DNA from: Mesorhizobium ciceri WSM4083
Lineage (GTDB): Bacteria > Pseudomonadota > Alphaproteobacteria > Rhizobiales > Rhizobiaceae
Length of the DNA stretch: 64,000 bases
NCBI RefSeq assembly: GCF_000519305.1
Contig: NZ_JAFG01000006.1
Span: 186,001-250,000, forward strand
Reading direction: 5' to 3'
Within the stretch, counting starts at the first letter, position 1. Each line of letters opens with the position of its first letter. A model generated the notes under the pieces. That model ran no database searches. It saw nothing but the letters and a program-made list of their open reading frames with translations, and was not told the origin of the DNA. This document shows positions 55,313 to 63,631 of this stretch, piece by piece. The position numbers were made by a program, and so were the translations under genes.

Positions 55313-56215
55313 TCAGACCTTTTCGACTTCTGGCCGGCCCAATATGCCGGAAGGCAGGAAGATCAGCACAATGGCCAGGATCGAGAACGCCGCGACGTCC
55401 TTGTAGTCGATTGAGAAATAGGCCGACCACATGCTCTCGATGAAGCCGATTAGCAGCCCGCCGACCACCGCGCCCGGCAGCGAACCGATGCCGCCCAGCA
55501 CCGCCGCCGTGAAGGCTTTCACGCCCGGCGTGAAGCCATCCGAGAAGGCAATGACGCCGTAATACATCAGGAACAAAGTGCCCGCGACCGCGGCAAGGGC
55601 CGCACCCATGATGAAGGTGATCGAGATGGTACGGTCGACATCGATGCCGAGCAGCGCCGCCATCTTGCGGTCCTGCTCACAGGCCCGTTGCGCTCGCCCG
55701 AGTGAGGTCTTGTTGACCAGATACCAGAACAGCGCCAGCAGCAGCGCCGTGACGACGACGATGATGATCTGCTTCAGCGACACGCTGATGCCGTTGATGT
55801 TGTAAACCTGGCTGACCATCGGCGGGATCGGCTTGTTGCGGGGACCCTGCGTCACCTGGACGAAGTTTGACAGCGCGATCGACATGCCGATGGCAGTGAT
55901 CAGCGGCGCCAGTCGGAACGAACCGCGCAGCGGCCGGTAGGCCACCTTCTCAATAGTCCAGTTGTAGAGGCTGGTGAGCAGCATCGCCACGATCATCATG
56001 ACCAGCAGCGCCACCACAACGGGCACCGAATAGAACAGCGCGCCCAGTGCGAGAAAGACGATCAGTGCCGTGAAGGCACCCACCATGAAGATGTCGCCAT
56101 GGGCGAAATTGATCATGCCGATGATGCCGTAGACCATCGTGTAGCCGATCGCGATCAGCCCATAGATCGATCCCAGCGTCAGCCCGTTGATAAGCTGCTG
56201 GACAAAGTACTGCAT
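55313..56215 (-). CDS. livH: Branched-chain amino-acid-type ABC permease LivH
   Basis: Permease of 300 residues with eight predicted helices. Family motifs: NGLTLGSIYGLIAIGYTMVYGIIGMINFAHG at the start and RACEQDRKMAALLGIDV. First gene of livH-livM-livG-livF-DUF6867-livK, so the promoter must lie in the 334-base gap upstream. The ATG for MQYFVQQ is preceded by AGGGGAG. Confidence 0.94.
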   Translation of the reverse strand: MQYFVQQLINGLTLGSIYGLIAIGYTMVYGIIGMINFAHGDIFMVGAFTALIVFLALGALFYSVPVVVALLVMMIVAMLLTSLYNWTIEKVAYRPLRGSFRLAPLITAIGMSIALSNFVQVTQGPRNKPIPPMVSQVYNINGISVSLKQIIIVVVTALLLALFWYLVNKTSLGRAQRACEQDRKMAALLGIDVDRTISITFIMGAALAAVAGTLFLMYYGVIAFSDGFTPGVKAFTAAVLGGIGSLPGAVVGGLLIGFIESMWSAYFSIDYKDVAAFSILAIVLIFLPSGILGRPEVEKV

Positions 56216-56549
56216 GTGTACATGGCTCCCCTGGAATGTCGCCCATGCAGACGCATTCCTTTTCGTATTTCCCCTAGTCGTAAAGTTTCGAGCCCGGATT
56301 GCAACGTCCTTTTTCAATCGTCATGCGTGTTTTCGAAGCACGCTGTCCGATTGCCCGTTTTCCATCATCCGACCCCTGGACTATCGCGGACCCTATCATT
56401 GGCATAACGCAATGTCTTTGACGATTCGACCGCATCATGCGCTCCGTTTCGAAGAAATCGCCGTCAAAATTAGGTGATGAAAGGAATCCTTGCGTTTCTG
56501 GCACGATCCATTTTTCAAGCCGTTGCTTTCCGCAAGGTCAGGATTCCCA
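56216..56549. other. liv operon promoter region with a large imperfect hairpin
   Basis: No gene is seen. It is the only place for the liv promoter. An imperfect inverted repeat (GTGATGAAAGGAATCC at 56474 against GGATTCCCATCAC ending at 56553) lies just after the 4-hydroxyproline epimerase stop codon; it lacks a T-run but could stop or stabilise that transcript. Confidence 0.5.
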
Positions 56550-57551
56550 TCACTTGACAACAAATCCGTGCGCGAACGGGTCGCGGTCGTCGATGAAGAT
56601 GGTGTTCAGTCCGGTCATCCGCGCCCAGCCGCCGATCGAGGGGATGATGGCCGGTTTGCCGGCCACGCTGACATCCTTTTCGACCTTGCCCTTGAACAGC
56701 GAACCGATGATCGATTCATGCACGAAGCCGTCGCCGGCCTTGAGTTTGCCCTTGGCATGAAGCTGCGCCATGCGCGCCGAGGTGCCGGTGCCGCAGGGCG
56801 AGCGGTCGATCGCCTTGTCGCCGTAGAACACGGCATTGCGGGCATCCGCTCCATCCACCGTCGGCGCACCGGTCCACAGCATGTGCGACAGCCGGTTGAT
56901 GCCCGGGTTTTCCGGATGCACGAAGGAATATTTCTCATTGAGCCGCTGGCGCACCACCGGGCTCCAGGCGATGAAGTCGCCAGCCGAATAATCGGCCATG
57001 TCGCGATAGTTCTTCTGCGGTTCGACGATGGCGTAGAAGTTGCCGCCATAGGCGACGTCGACGGTGATTTCACCGAGCCCGGGGCATTCGACCGTCAACC
57101 CTTCGGCATGGAGGAAGGACGGCACATTGGTGATGCGCACCTCCTCGACATAATCGCCAACCTGCTTGTATTCCGCGATGACCAGCCCGGCCGGCGTGTC
57201 GAGCCGAAGCACGCCCGGCGTCTTCGGCTTGATCAGACCGTGCTCGATCGCCATCGTCACCGTGCCGATGGTGCCATGGCCGCACATCGGCAGGCAGCCG
57301 GAGGTTTCGATGAACAGGATGGCGATGTCGCAATCCTCGCGCGTCGGCGGATAGAGGATCGAGCCGGACATCACGTCGTGGCCGCGCGGCTCGAACATCA
57401 GGCCGGTGCGGATCCAGTCATACTCGGCCAGGAAATGCGCACGCCGTTCCATCATCGTCGCGCCCTGCAACAGCGGGCCGCCGCCGGCGACCAGCCGCAC
57501 CGGATTGCCGCAGGTGTGGCCGTCTATGCAGAAGAAGGATTTCTTGGCCAT
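56550..57551 (-). CDS. 4-hydroxyproline 2-epimerase (proline racemase family)
   Basis: Interconverts trans-4-hydroxy-L-proline and cis-4-hydroxy-D-proline. The 333 residues contain the two catalytic cysteines in MCGHGTIG (Cys90) and CGTGTSAR, and DCDIAIL plus the GGNFYAIV core. GAGGAG precedes the ATG. It is followed (on the minus strand upstream) by an FAD amine oxidase and a DapA-type enzyme, fitting the D-pathway of hydroxyproline catabolism. Confidence 0.9.
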   Translation of the reverse strand: MAKKSFFCIDGHTCGNPVRLVAGGGPLLQGATMMERRAHFLAEYDWIRTGLMFEPRGHDVMSGSILYPPTREDCDIAILFIETSGCLPMCGHGTIGTVTMAIEHGLIKPKTPGVLRLDTPAGLVIAEYKQVGDYVEEVRITNVPSFLHAEGLTVECPGLGEITVDVAYGGNFYAIVEPQKNYRDMADYSAGDFIAWSPVVRQRLNEKYSFVHPENPGINRLSHMLWTGAPTVDGADARNAVFYGDKAIDRSPCGTGTSARMAQLHAKGKLKAGDGFVHESIIGSLFKGKVEKDVSVAGKPAIIPSIGGWARMTGLNTIFIDDRDPFAHGFVVK

Positions 57552-57582
57552 GACGCTCCTCGAAAAACAAAACCCGAAAAAA

Positions 57583-58833
57583 TCAAAATCGTTGCGGACT
57601 GAAGGGGGCCAGATCGATCGGTGGAGTCTGCCCCAGGACAAGATCCCGGATCAACCGACCGGTGGCCGCCGCCTGGGTCAGGCCGAGATGGCCATGGCCG
57701 AAGGCATAGACCACCGACCGCCTTCCCGGCGCGCCGCCGATGACCGGCACTGAATCCGGCAGCGAGGGACGAAACCCCATCCATTCGCGCCCGCCCGAGG
57801 GATCGAGCCCCGGCAGGAATTTCTGCGCCTTCTGCAGCAGCGCCTTCGACCTGGCATAGTTGGGCGGCCGCTCGATGCCGCCGAGTTCGACGGCGCCGCC
57901 GACGCGCAGACCCGTTGCGAGCGGCGTGACGACGAAACCATGGCCGGAGAAGATCAGCATCCGCTTCGCGTCGAAGGCACTCGTCGGCAACGTGGTGTTG
58001 TAGCCGCGCTCGGTTTCCAGCGGAATGCGATCGCCGAGCTGCTTCGCCAGCAGATGCGACCATGCACCGGCGGCGACGACGAGGTGTCGCGCCTGCCTTG
58101 TGGTGCCGTCTGCCAAGGTCAGCGTCGCACCATTCTTATCCGCCGCGACTTGGCTGATCCGGGCCAGCTCAAAGCGGGCGCCCTTGGCCTGCGCATAGGC
58201 CCACACCGCCTTGCCCAGCAGTTTCGGGTCGGCGACCGTCTTCCATCCCGGCACGAACGTGCCTTTGATGAAGCGCGGCGACAGCCCCGGCTGCAAGGCG
58301 GCCAGTTCCTCGCCCTCGACATGGCGGAAACCGATGCCGAAACGCTCACGCGCCGCCCAGCCGGGCAGCCCGGCCTGGAACTCGGCTTCGCTTTCGTAGA
58401 GCTCGAGCGAGCCATCCTCGCGCAGCATCGACCGCGTACCGGAGCGATCGAGCAAGCCCATCCACTCCGCCTCGGCGAGCTTCATCATGCCCGCCTGAGC
58501 GGCAAGGCTCGCCTCGTATTTTCCCGGCGCACCGGCGCGCCAGAAGCGAATCAGCCAGGGCAGAAGCCTAGGCAGATAGGCGGGCGGGATGCTGAGCGGG
58601 CCGAGCGGATCGGCCAGCCATTTCGGCAGCTGCCGCATCATGCCCTTGTGGGCCAGCGGCAGCACGTCGGAGAAGGCGAAGGCGGCGGCATTGCCGGAGC
58701 TCGTCTCCTCGCAAATGCCGGTGCGGTCGAAGATCGTGACCCTGCGTCCGGCCTCGGCGAGAGAAGCGGCTGCACAGATGCCGATGATGCCGCCACCGAT
58801 GATGGCGATGTCGATTGCAGCATCCTTGTTCAT
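57583..58833 (-). CDS. FAD-dependent D-amino-acid oxidase/dehydrogenase family protein (HypO-like)
   Basis: A 416-residue DAO-type flavoprotein. Rossmann FAD motif IAIIGGGIIGICAA at the N-terminus, and the C-terminal GFRPSLPDSVPVIG. In context it should oxidise cis-4-hydroxy-D-proline to pyrroline-4-hydroxy-2-carboxylate. This substrate is an inference from neighbours; similar proteins act on other D-amino acids. ATG of MNKDAAID was chosen. Confidence 0.87.
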   Translation of the reverse strand: MNKDAAIDIAIIGGGIIGICAAASLAEAGRRVTIFDRTGICEETSSGNAAAFAFSDVLPLAHKGMMRQLPKWLADPLGPLSIPPAYLPRLLPWLIRFWRAGAPGKYEASLAAQAGMMKLAEAEWMGLLDRSGTRSMLREDGSLELYESEAEFQAGLPGWAARERFGIGFRHVEGEELAALQPGLSPRFIKGTFVPGWKTVADPKLLGKAVWAYAQAKGARFELARISQVAADKNGATLTLADGTTRQARHLVVAAGAWSHLLAKQLGDRIPLETERGYNTTLPTSAFDAKRMLIFSGHGFVVTPLATGLRVGGAVELGGIERPPNYARSKALLQKAQKFLPGLDPSGGREWMGFRPSLPDSVPVIGGAPGRRSVVYAFGHGHLGLTQAAATGRLIRDLVLGQTPPIDLAPFSPQRF

Positions 58834-58884
58834 GGCCGCGCGCCGCACTGCATGTCCCGACCGTCGTTTCGACCCTTGCAGCTA

Positions 58885-59006
58885 GCCCCCTCATCCGACC
58901 CTTCGGGCCACCTTCTCCCCGTTGGGGAGAAGAGGCTGACGCCGCCGTTGGCGACCTCTTCTCCCCTCGGGGAGAAGGTGGCCGCGTAGCGGTCGGATGA
59001 GGGGGC
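58885..59006. repeat. Nested palindromic element (three stacked inverted repeats)
   Basis: Outer arms GCCCCCTCATCCGACC and complement (58885-58900, 58991-59006, 16/16), middle arms GGCCACCTTCTCCCC (58906-58920, 58969-58983, 15/15) and inner arms GGGGAGAAGAG (58924-58934, 58956-58966). The three stems align as one long near-continuous hairpin; a typical rhizobial dispersed palindromic repeat between the flavoprotein and DapA-type genes. Confidence 0.85.
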
Positions 59007-59023
59007 CTGTGGCATTGCGATCC

Positions 59024-59917
59024 TCAGAACTGCGGCAGCTTCGGCCGAACCGCGAGCGCATCCTTGACGATCTTCTCGACGGCCTTGCGGCGCTCGCCCG
59101 ACAGCGGCTGGCGCGGCATGCGAACGCGGTCATTTGTGTCGATCGCGAACACTTCGGCAAGCTTGATGTTTTGGACCAGATAGGTCGAGACGTCGAGATC
59201 GAGCAGCGGCCGGAACCAGCGGTAGATGGCGAGCGCCTCCTCGCGGCGGCCCTGCTTCATCAGCTGGAATATGGCGACGGTCTCGCGCGGGAAGGCTGTG
59301 ACCAGTCCCGCGACCCAGCCGATGGCGCCGACCGACAGCGCCTCGAAGGCCAGATTGTCGACGCCGGTGAACAGGTCGTAGCGAGTGCCCAGGCGATTGA
59401 TGATCTCGGTCGAACGACGGATGTCGTCGGAGGATTCCTTGATCGCGACAAAGCGCTTGTCCGACGCCAGCTCCTCCATCTGGTCGACGCTGACGTCGAC
59501 GCGGTAAGCAAGCCGGTTGGAGTAGATCATGACCGGCAGGTCGCCCGCCTGCGCGACCGCGCGCAGCGCCGCGACCGTCTCTTCCGCATTGGTGTGGTAG
59601 ATCGGGCTCGGCACGACCATGAGGCCATTGGCGCCTTCTTTGGCGGCGCGCTTGGCGATGCTGGCCGCCTCGCGTGTGCCGGCCTCGTTGACGGTCAGCA
59701 GCACGGGCTTCTTGCCGGCGACCTTCTGCGCGGTCTTCAGCACTTCGATCTTTTCGTCGGGCGACAGCATCGGCCCTTCGCCGAGCGATCCGCAGACGAT
59801 GATGCCGTCGCAGCCGGCCTCCATCTGCAGGCTGAAGCAGCGCTCCATCTCGGCATGATCGAGACGATCATCCGCGGTGAATTTGGTCGTGACGGCAGGA
59901 AAAACTCCGGTCCACAT
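59024..59917 (-). CDS. DapA-family aldolase/deaminase (HypD-like)
   Basis: A 297-residue TIM-barrel lyase of the dihydrodipicolinate-synthase family with the Schiff-base Lys in VAIKESS (about 163) and Tyr in the MIYSNR region. In the hydroxyproline route this would be the pyrroline-4-hydroxy-2-carboxylate deaminase, giving alpha-ketoglutarate semialdehyde. GGAG is better spaced to the ATG at 59917 than the one at 59923. Divergent from a GntR gene that probably controls it. Confidence 0.88.
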   Translation of the reverse strand: MWTGVFPAVTTKFTADDRLDHAEMERCFSLQMEAGCDGIIVCGSLGEGPMLSPDEKIEVLKTAQKVAGKKPVLLTVNEAGTREAASIAKRAAKEGANGLMVVPSPIYHTNAEETVAALRAVAQAGDLPVMIYSNRLAYRVDVSVDQMEELASDKRFVAIKESSDDIRRSTEIINRLGTRYDLFTGVDNLAFEALSVGAIGWVAGLVTAFPRETVAIFQLMKQGRREEALAIYRWFRPLLDLDVSTYLVQNIKLAEVFAIDTNDRVRMPRQPLSGERRKAVEKIVKDALAVRPKLPQF

Positions 59918-59932
59918 GATCATCTCTCCATC

Positions 59933-60008
59933 TGATATATCAGCGGTATATCTATTAACAAACCCGCTGTCAATGCGGATTCCGTTATGATATATTCAAG
60001 ATATATCA
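59933..60008. promoter_or_regulatory. Two palindromic GntR-type operators in the divergent promoter
   Basis: TGATATATCA (59933-59942) is a perfect palindrome; TGATATAT-N5-ATATATCA (59988-60008) has perfect 8-base arms. Both share the TGATATAT half-site and lie between the HypD-like gene and the GntR gene, one near each start. They fit binding of the GntR regulator to two sites, repressing both genes. Confidence 0.7.
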
Positions 60009-60028
60009 GGAGAGCGCATTTGATATCC

Positions 60029-60679
60029 ATGGCAGCAAACACCTCGGCGGAGCCGGCCGCGACCAGGGCATACCATGTGCTCGAGCACATGATCGTCACG
60101 CTCGAACTGGCCCCGGCAAGCTTCGTCACCGAGGGCGCCCTGATCGACAGGCTCGGGCTTGGCAGGACACCGGTGCGCGAGGCGATCCAGCGGCTGGCCT
60201 GGGAAGGGCTGCTCGACGTCAGGCCGCGCGCCGGCATCGCCATCGCCCCGCTCCATCCCGGCGACTGGTTGCGTGTGCTCGATGCGCGTCGAGGCGTCGA
60301 GGTGGTGCTCGCCCGCTCGGCCGCCCGCTTCGTCACCCGCGAAGCCGCCGACCTGTTTCACGAAGCAGCGCTTGCCATGCAGAAGGCGGTGATCTCGGGT
60401 AATGTGCTTGCCTTCATCCAGGCCGACAAGGCACTCGACGAAGCGCTGGCGCTGGCTGCCGACAATCCCTTCGCCGCCCGTCTGGCCGCCCCCTTGCAGA
60501 CCCACAGCCGCCGCTTCTGGTTCCGCTACAAGGCCGAGACCGGTCTTGCCGAATCCGCCGAGCACCATGTCGCGCTGATCCGCTCGATCCTTGCTGGCGA
60601 CGAGGAGGCCGCGGCCAAGGATGCCAAACGCCTGATGGCGCTGCTACGCGGCCACGCCGAGGTTGCCGCAACGCGCTAG
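60029..60679 (+). CDS. GntR-family (FadR subgroup) transcriptional regulator
   Basis: A 216-residue regulator with an N-terminal winged helix-turn-helix (LIDRLGLGRTPVREAIQRL) and an FCD-type helical ligand domain. The ATG at 60029 is used; a TTG three codons earlier has a better spaced GGAGAG. It is likely a hydroxyproline-responsive repressor of the divergent catabolic genes, in line with the GntR-type HypR of Sinorhizobium; this role is inferred. Confidence 0.9.
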   Translation: MAANTSAEPAATRAYHVLEHMIVTLELAPASFVTEGALIDRLGLGRTPVREAIQRLAWEGLLDVRPRAGIAIAPLHPGDWLRVLDARRGVEVVLARSAARFVTREAADLFHEAALAMQKAVISGNVLAFIQADKALDEALALAADNPFAARLAAPLQTHSRRFWFRYKAETGLAESAEHHVALIRSILAGDEEAAAKDAKRLMALLRGHAEVAATR

Positions 60680-60689
60680 GCAGAAACAG

Positions 60690-60716
60690 AAAGGGCGCGA
60701 CAAAAGCCGCGCCCTC
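60690..60716 (-). terminator. Terminator near mmsA
   Basis: A 7-bp stem GGGCGCG/CGCGCCC (60693-60699, 60708-60714) with T-rich sequence on the minus side, 50 bases after the mmsA stop; could also serve the convergent GntR gene. Confidence 0.6.
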
Positions 60717-60737
60717 AAATCCGGGACTATTTCTCCT

Positions 60738-60778
60738 GATGTCAGTTCATCGTCGGCCCGATGTCAGTTCATCGTCGG
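60738..60778. repeat. 22-bp tandem duplication at the mmsA 3' end
   Basis: GATGTCAGTTCATCGTCGG occurs twice in direct repeat (60738-60756 and 60760-60778). The second copy includes the mmsA stop codon, so the first is a duplicate of the terminal codons placed after the stop. Confidence 0.7.
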
Positions 60779-62260
60779 GATGACGAACTCGGCGCCATCC
60801 TTGATGCCGGACGGCCAGCGCGAGGTCACCGTCTTGGTCTTGGTGTAGAAGCGGAACGCGTCCGGGCCGTGCTGGTTGAGGTCGCCGAAGGAAGATGCCT
60901 TCCAACCGCCGAAGGTGTAGTAGGCGATCGGCACCGGGATCGGGACGTTGATGCCGACCATGCCGACCTGGACACGGCTTGCGAAGTCGCGCGCGGCATC
61001 GCCGTCGCGGGTGAAGATGGCGACGCCATTGCCCATCTCGTGGTCGTTGGCGAGCTTGATCGCGCTCTCATAGGTCGGCGCGCGCACCACCGAGAGCACC
61101 GGCCCGAAGATCTCTTCCTTGTAGATACGCATATCGGCGGTCACATTGTCGAACAGGCAGCCGCCCATATAGTAGCCGTCTTCATAGCCCTGCATGGAGA
61201 AGCCGCGGCCGTCGACGACCAGCTTGGCGCCTTCCTTGACGCCGGTGTCGACATAGCCCTTGACCCGCTCCAGGGCCTGCGCCGTCACCAGCGGGCCGAA
61301 ATCGGCGGAAGAGTCGGTCGAAGGACCGACCTTCAGGCTTTCGACGCGCGGGATCAGCTTTTCCATCAGCCGGTTGGCGGTGTCGTTGCCGACAGGCACG
61401 GCGACCGAGATCGCCATGCAGCGTTCGCCGGCCGAGCCGTAGCCGGCACCGATCAGCGCGTCGACGGTCTGGTCCATGTCGGCATCGGGCATGATGATCA
61501 TGTGGTTCTTGGCGCCGCCGAAGCACTGCACGCGTTTGCCGGCGGCCGTGCCGCGCGAATAGATGTAATGGGCGATTGGCGTCGAGCCGACAAAGCCGAT
61601 GGCCTTGATGTCGGGATCGTCGAGGATGGCGTCGACGACGTCCTTGTCGCCATTGACGACGTTGAGGATGCCCGCCGGCAGGCCGGCCTCGAGGAACAGT
61701 TCGGCGATGCGCATCGGTACGCCCGGATCGCGCTCCGAAGGCTTCAGGATGAAGGCGTTGCCGCAAGCGATGGCCGGCGCGATCTTCCAAAGCGGGATCA
61801 TTGCCGGGAAGTTGAACGGCGTGATGCCGGCGACGACGCCGAGAGGCTGGCGCATCGAGTAGACGTCGATGCCGGGGCCGGCGCCGTCGGTGAATTCGCC
61901 CTTCATCATATGCGGCGCGCCGATGCAGACCTCGACCACTTCGAGGCCGCGCTGGATGTCGCCCTTGGCATCGGCGATCGTCTTGCCGTGCTCGCGCGCC
62001 AGGATGTCGGCCAGTTCGTCATAGTCGCGGGCGACCAGTTCGAGAAACTTCATCAGCACGCGCACGCGGCGCTGCGGGTTGGTTGCGGCCCATTTCGGCT
62101 GCGCAGCCTTGGCATTCTCGACAGCCGCGCGCAGTTCCGCCTGCGAAGCCAGCGCCACCGTGCCGCGCACGGAGCCGTCCATCGGCTGCATGACATCCTG
62201 CTTGCGGCCGCTGGTCCCGGCGACATGCTTGCCGCCGATGAAATGACCATAATCGATCAT
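60764..62260 (-). CDS. mmsA: Methylmalonate-semialdehyde dehydrogenase (acylating)
   Basis: NAD- and CoA-dependent oxidation of methylmalonate or malonate semialdehyde in valine and inositol catabolism. The 498 residues show the ALDH features GITPFNFPAMIPLW, GSTPIAHYI and the catalytic Cys in SAGERCMAIS, all in the MMSDH form. Start at MIDYGHF with GGGAG upstream. It sits beside hydroxyproline-type genes but is convergent with the GntR gene and is not the expected ketoglutarate-semialdehyde dehydrogenase. Confidence 0.92.
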   Translation of the reverse strand: MIDYGHFIGGKHVAGTSGRKQDVMQPMDGSVRGTVALASQAELRAAVENAKAAQPKWAATNPQRRVRVLMKFLELVARDYDELADILAREHGKTIADAKGDIQRGLEVVEVCIGAPHMMKGEFTDGAGPGIDVYSMRQPLGVVAGITPFNFPAMIPLWKIAPAIACGNAFILKPSERDPGVPMRIAELFLEAGLPAGILNVVNGDKDVVDAILDDPDIKAIGFVGSTPIAHYIYSRGTAAGKRVQCFGGAKNHMIIMPDADMDQTVDALIGAGYGSAGERCMAISVAVPVGNDTANRLMEKLIPRVESLKVGPSTDSSADFGPLVTAQALERVKGYVDTGVKEGAKLVVDGRGFSMQGYEDGYYMGGCLFDNVTADMRIYKEEIFGPVLSVVRAPTYESAIKLANDHEMGNGVAIFTRDGDAARDFASRVQVGMVGINVPIPVPIAYYTFGGWKASSFGDLNQHGPDAFRFYTKTKTVTSRWPSGIKDGAEFVIPTMN

Positions 62261-62651
62261 GATTTCTCTCCCTTGTTCGTGATGCTGCATTGTCCGCCTT
62301 TGGCCGGCGGATGGCAACGCGACGGAGAACGCAACCGTTGTGCGGAGAATAGATAACGATTGACGAGCGAGCATCAATTCCCGCAAATGATGTTATCCCG
62401 AGACGACGCCCGAGGATTGACAGGTTGAGTTCCTTCGCGCCCCCCCTCTGTCCTGCCGGACATCTCCCCAGCCTTCACCCTCCCCCTTGTGGGGAGGGTC
62501 GGCGAGCGGTCGGAGCGAAGCGGAGATCGTTCGACGGGGTGGGGGTCTGGCGCCAGCGTCACCCCCACCCCGCTCCGCTACTCGGATCGATCTACCGGGG
62601 CGAGCCACGGGTCTCGCCCGTCCTTCGGACCCCCACAAGGGGGAGGGTAAG
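62261..62651. other. Gene-free gap dominated by a palindromic repeat
   Basis: A 391-base region between mmsA and the lysR gene. Its right half, 62477-62648, is a palindromic element (see repeat entry). The left part contains the mmsA upstream region; no further gene seen. Confidence 0.6.
62477..62648. repeat. 172-bp palindromic element with 18-bp perfect terminal inverted repeats
   Basis: The ends ACCCTCCCCCTTGTGGGG (62477-62494) and its complement (62631-62648) match 18/18. Inside, GGTGGGGGT and ACCCCCACC form a second stem. GC-rich, similar in type to 58885-59006. The right arm ends in GGGGGAGGGT three bases before the lysR start and provides its ribosome site. Confidence 0.8.
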
Positions 62652-63533
62652 ATGAACTGGGATGATGTCCGCATCTTCCTTGCCGTGGCGCGCGCCGGCC
62701 AGATCCTTGGCGCGGCCAAACGGCTGGAGCTCAACCACGCCACCGTCTCGCGCCGCATCGCCGCACTCGAGGAAGCGCTGCGCACGAAACTTTTCCGTCG
62801 GCTGACCACCGGCAGCGAGCTGACGCCCGCCGGCGAGCGTTTTCTCGACATTGCCGAGCGCATGGAGGGCGACATGATCGCCGCGCGCTCGACCATTTCA
62901 GGCGAAGGCGACGACGTTTCCGGCACGGTGCGCATTGGCGCGCCCGACGGTTTTGGCGTCGCCTTCCTGGCCAAGCGCCTCGGCGAACTGACCGCCCTGC
63001 ACCGCGAACTGACGATCCAGCTTGTGCCGGTGCCGCGCTCCTTCTCGCTGTCGCGCCGCGAGGCCGACATCGCCATCACCGTCGAGCGGCCGACCGAAGG
63101 CCGGCTGGTGGCGGGAAAGCTGGTCGACTACTCGCTCGGCCTGTTTGCCTCGCGCGCCTACGCCGATGCCAATGGCTTGCCCAACACCGCCGCCGAGCTC
63201 GGCCAGCACACGCTGATCGGCTACGTGCCGGACCTCATCGTCAGTCCCTCGCTCGACTATGCCGCCGAATTCAGCACGGACTGGCGCACCAGCTTCGCCA
63301 TCTCCTCGGCGCTCGGCCAGGCCGAGGCGGTGCGCTCGGGCGCCGGCATCGGCATCCTGCACACCTTCGTCGCCCGCTCGATGCCGGAATTGGTATCCGT
63401 CGATGTGGTCGCGCCGATCCGCCGTGCCTACTGGCTGGTCTATCACGAATCGGTCAGGCCGCTGCGCCGCGTCCAGATCGTCGCCAGCTTCATCACCAAG
63501 ATGGTGGAGCGGGAGCGGAGCCTATTTGTTTAG
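62652..63533 (+). CDS. LysR-family transcriptional regulator
   Basis: A 293-residue LTTR with an N-terminal helix-turn-helix (MNWDDVRIFLAVARAGQILGAAKRLELNHATVSRRI, motif LNHATVSRR) and a C-terminal periplasmic-binding-like effector domain (TVRIGAPDGFG, LVPVPRSFSLSRRE). Divergent from mmsA across the palindromic element. Its GGGAGGG Shine-Dalgarno sequence is the end of the repeat. Confidence 0.92.
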   Translation: MNWDDVRIFLAVARAGQILGAAKRLELNHATVSRRIAALEEALRTKLFRRLTTGSELTPAGERFLDIAERMEGDMIAARSTISGEGDDVSGTVRIGAPDGFGVAFLAKRLGELTALHRELTIQLVPVPRSFSLSRREADIAITVERPTEGRLVAGKLVDYSLGLFASRAYADANGLPNTAAELGQHTLIGYVPDLIVSPSLDYAAEFSTDWRTSFAISSALGQAEAVRSGAGIGILHTFVARSMPELVSVDVVAPIRRAYWLVYHESVRPLRRVQIVASFITKMVERERSLFV

Positions 63534-63631
63534 CCGTGCCGCCTTTTCCTTGCCACAAAACCGGCCAGAGTGGCATCAGACGTGCAGCCGCCGCGTAGAG
63601 ACGATCCCTTAGAAAGCTGGCGCGGATAGAC

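Noticed and set aside
56474..56553. Terminator call for the inverted repeat after the epimerase gene
   Set aside because: Arms are imperfect and there is no T-run on either strand, so I listed it as a hairpin only.
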